From assembly GCA_017429465.1 (NCBI GenBank), contig JAFROU010000062.1, positions 1 through 7,618 on the forward strand: 7,618 nucleotides of DNA. Reading direction: 5' to 3'. Below the pieces are notes generated by a model. It was given only the letters and a program-made list of their open reading frames with translations. It was not told the DNA's origin and ran no database searches. The translations under genes were made by a program, and so were the position numbers. Shown here one piece after another: positions 6,338-7,618 of the stretch. This DNA is from Candidatus Saccharimonadota bacterium (GTDB taxonomy: Bacteria > Patescibacteria > Saccharimonadia > Saccharimonadales > Nanosyncoccaceae). The first letter of the stretch is position 1. Each line of letters opens with the position of its first letter.

Positions 6338-6352
6338 TGCTATAATTATCTC
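6338..6352 (+). promoter_or_regulatory. Extended -10 promoter, leaderless kinase-receiver-recO transcript
   Basis: TGC-TATAAT-TATCTC-ATG: TGN 6338-6340, hexamer 6341-6346, and 6 nt to ATG 6353. It fills most of the 19-bp gap after the previous stop, so any -35 contact would fall in the end of the upstream coding region. The predicted transcript begins at the kinase start codon and would include the receiver gene and recO. Confidence 0.83.
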
Positions 6353-7042
6353 ATGGAAAGCGAGGTAAATGGTATTTTGGTGGCGGCGCACGAATTAAAA
6401 GCGCCACTTAGTTTAATGCGACAATTAATACTTTCGCTTGACTTTCAAAATGACGACATTAAAGACCTTGAGCGTATTCGTGCCCAAACCATCGATGTTT
6501 CCGACCGTGCTATTCGCCAAGTTAACGATCTAACCAAGATCGCTCACCTCGAAGACGGTTTATTTGAAATGGAACCAGTCTCGATCCGTGGTGTTTGTGA
6601 TGAAGTTACGCGCGAATTGCAACACCTATTTAATTTCAATCATCGCAATCTATACATTCATTATTCAAATCGCGAACGGCTAGTTACGGCAAACCGCGAT
6701 TTGCTATATAGCGTGGTTTATAATTTTTGTCTTAATGCTATGCACTATTCAGGCGAAGAAACCCGCAGCGAATTATTAGTCAAAGACCATCAAGACCGCG
6801 TGCGAGTTTTGGTGCGTGATTTTGGCCCAGCTCTACCGATGGATGTTTGGCGCGAAATGAAACGTGGCTGGATTAACAAACCAACTTCTATCGCTATGCG
6901 CCCAGGCAGTTCTGGCCTTGGGCTTTATATTGCTTCTAAGTTTTCTAAATACATGAATGCAAATGTGGGAGCGATTCGTCACCGCGACGGTACCAGTTTC
7001 TTTGTCGAACTGCCGGTCTCAACCCAAGCGAGTTTGTTCTGA
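6353..7042 (+). CDS. Soluble sensor-less histidine kinase (HisKA-HATPase_c)
   Basis: The protein has 229 residues and consists only of the kinase core. The dimerisation/phosphoacceptor H-box AAHELKAPLSLMRQ carries the phosphorylated His at H13, only 12 residues from the N-terminus. The ATP-binding domain shows an N-box NFCLNAMHYS (N124, N128), a G1 box RDFGPALP (155-162) and a G2 box GSSGLGLYIASK (185-196). There is no transmembrane segment, PAS, GAF or HAMP domain, so it must receive its signal from another protein or through the dimer itself. The start is fixed by the leaderless promoter, and no upstream in-frame sensor coding was lost: the gap to the previous gene is 19 bp. Its TGA overlaps the ATG of the receiver gene, so this is a cognate pair. 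Confidence 0.93.
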   Translation: MESEVNGILVAAHELKAPLSLMRQLILSLDFQNDDIKDLERIRAQTIDVSDRAIRQVNDLTKIAHLEDGLFEMEPVSIRGVCDEVTRELQHLFNFNHRNLYIHYSNRERLVTANRDLLYSVVYNFCLNAMHYSGEETRSELLVKDHQDRVRVLVRDFGPALPMDVWREMKRGWINKPTSIAMRPGSSGLGLYIASKFSKYMNANVGAIRHRDGTSFFVELPVSTQASLF

Positions 7043-7389
7043 TGATTTTTATTATCGATGATGATCGTATGATAGCCGAATGTATCGCTCGCTATGCCAA
7101 ACCACATCAAACCATGATTTTTGATAATGCTATCGAAGCCATGAATTCACTTGATAAGCATCTGCCGGATTTAATCTTTCTTGATATATTGTTACCAGGT
7201 CCAGACGGCTTTACTTTTTTGAATGAGCTTGCGTCCTACACGGACACAGCCAAAATCCCAATCGTAATTATTTCTTCACTGAATATGAAAAAACAAGATT
7301 TATCAAATTATGGCGTCGTCGGCCAACTTAGTAAAGATACCATGACACCAGAGGAGGTTAAACAATATGTCAGCAAATACGCTAAGTAA
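7042..7389 (+). CDS. Single-domain response regulator (receiver only)
   Basis: A CheY-like receiver of 115 residues with all switch residues: acidic pair D7/D8 (IIDDD), phospho-acceptor D48 (LIFLDILLPGPDG), Ser at 78-79 (VIISSL) and the conserved Lys K98 (QLSKDT). There is no DNA-binding or other output domain, and the stop is real, followed by the recO frame. It should accept phosphate from the kinase encoded just upstream (overlap TGATG, 1 bp) and act by protein-protein contact. No SD precedes the start, so translation is presumably coupled to the kinase stop. Its 3' end overlaps recO by 23 bp. Confidence 0.93.
   Translation: MIFIIDDDRMIAECIARYAKPHQTMIFDNAIEAMNSLDKHLPDLIFLDILLPGPDGFTFLNELASYTDTAKIPIVIISSLNMKKQDLSNYGVVGQLSKDTMTPEEVKQYVSKYAK
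7353..7358 (+). promoter_or_regulatory. Strong Shine-Dalgarno of recO
   Basis: GGAGGT (within GAGGAGGT, 7351-7358) lies 8 nt before ATG 7367. It is the strongest SD in the window and lies within the receiver gene. It shows that the ribosomes use anti-SD pairing, although the head genes of the units have none. Confidence 0.85.
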
Positions 7390-7618
7390 AGATTTACATA
7401 CGAAAGCCTTCGTCTTAAGACGCACCAACTATGCCGAAACAGACCGGGTAATTAACTTAATCACACCAGAAGGCAAAATCTCTGCCATGGCTAAAGGCGT
7501 GCGCAAAGAAAAATCAAAACTTGCTGGTGGCATCGAATTATTTTGTTTAATCGACGTGGTAATTCATCAAGGCAAAAACGAATTTGGCATGTTAACTAGT
7601 GCCAAGATGCTGCAATAC
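7367..7618 (+). CDS. recO: DNA repair protein RecO, N-terminal part (runs off right edge)
   Basis: There are 84 codons up to the window end without a stop. The sequence matches the RecO N-terminal OB-fold: TKAFVLRRTNYAETDRVINL, TPEGKISAMAKGVRKEKSKL and a following strand region with GKNEFGMLTSAK. RecO loads RecA on SSB-coated single-stranded DNA and anneals strands in the RecFOR pathway. The ATG at 7367 is chosen for its strong SD; a start there makes the gene overlap the receiver by 23 bp. Together with xseAB upstream it gives two single-stranded-DNA repair functions within 3.5 kb, though a promoter lies between them. The zinc-binding C-terminal part of RecO is outside the window. Confidence 0.92.
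   Translation, partial: MSANTLSKDLHTKAFVLRRTNYAETDRVINLITPEGKISAMAKGVRKEKSKLAGGIELFCLIDVVIHQGKNEFGMLTSAKMLQY

Noticed and set aside
6719..6724. TATAAT inside the histidine kinase gene
   Set aside because: No TGN and no start codon downstream at the proper distance; it falls on the N-box codons.
5338..7042. UGA read as glycine (code 25, SR1/Gracilibacteria)
   Set aside because: The TGA codons at 5338-5340 and 7040-7042 fall at the expected ends of XseA and the kinase, and no in-frame TGA interrupts any gene I translated.

Overview
The window looks like a piece of a reduced bacterial genome from the Candidate Phyla Radiation (Patescibacteria), most plausibly Saccharibacteria (TM7). The grounds are moderate GC, very tight packing (gaps of 1 to 35 bp or overlaps), shortened versions of core proteins, and the particular mix of genes. 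TGA acts as a normal stop (xseA, histidine kinase), so the recoded-UGA CPR lineages (SR1/Gracilibacteria) are unlikely. The phylum is an inference. The gene content was read directly.

Left block, minus strand (1-3144). In transcription order it holds a Trm-G10/Trm11-like RNA methyltransferase (3144-2026), ribosomal protein L27 (2024-1752, one base after the methyltransferase stop), and a large ORF running off the left edge (1718-1). The large ORF fuses an N-terminal PfkB-type sugar-kinase-like domain, which lacks the catalytic GAGD motif, to a class I fructose-bisphosphate aldolase in which every key active-site residue I could check within the window is present. This protein is the most unusual gene in the window.

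Right block, plus strand (3180-7618). It holds a polytopic flippase-like membrane protein of the LPG-synthase TM/UPF0104 family, then xseA and xseB (exonuclease VII), a single-pass membrane protein with a Pro-rich cytoplasmic tail, a soluble histidine kinase without a sensor domain, a receiver-only response regulator, and the 5' end of recO. Genes overlap at flippase/xseA (11 bp), xseA/xseB (17 bp), kinase/receiver (1 bp) and receiver/recO (23 bp).

Regulatory architecture. Five gene starts (1718-, 3144-, 3180+, 5554+, 6353+) carry the same module, TGN-TATAAT followed by exactly 6 nt and then ATG. If the hexamer is a normal -10 element (-12 to -7), the first transcribed base is the A of the ATG, so these mRNAs would be leaderless. 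Three genes internal to transcription units (rpmA, xseB, recO) instead have Shine-Dalgarno sequences. The genome therefore seems to use two initiation modes: leaderless at the head of a unit and SD-led inside it. The two blocks diverge from a 35-bp intergenic region holding two back-to-back extended -10 promoters whose polymerase footprints must overlap.

No tRNA, rRNA, CRISPR array, transposon or rho-independent terminator was seen. No stretch longer than 35 bp is free of genes.
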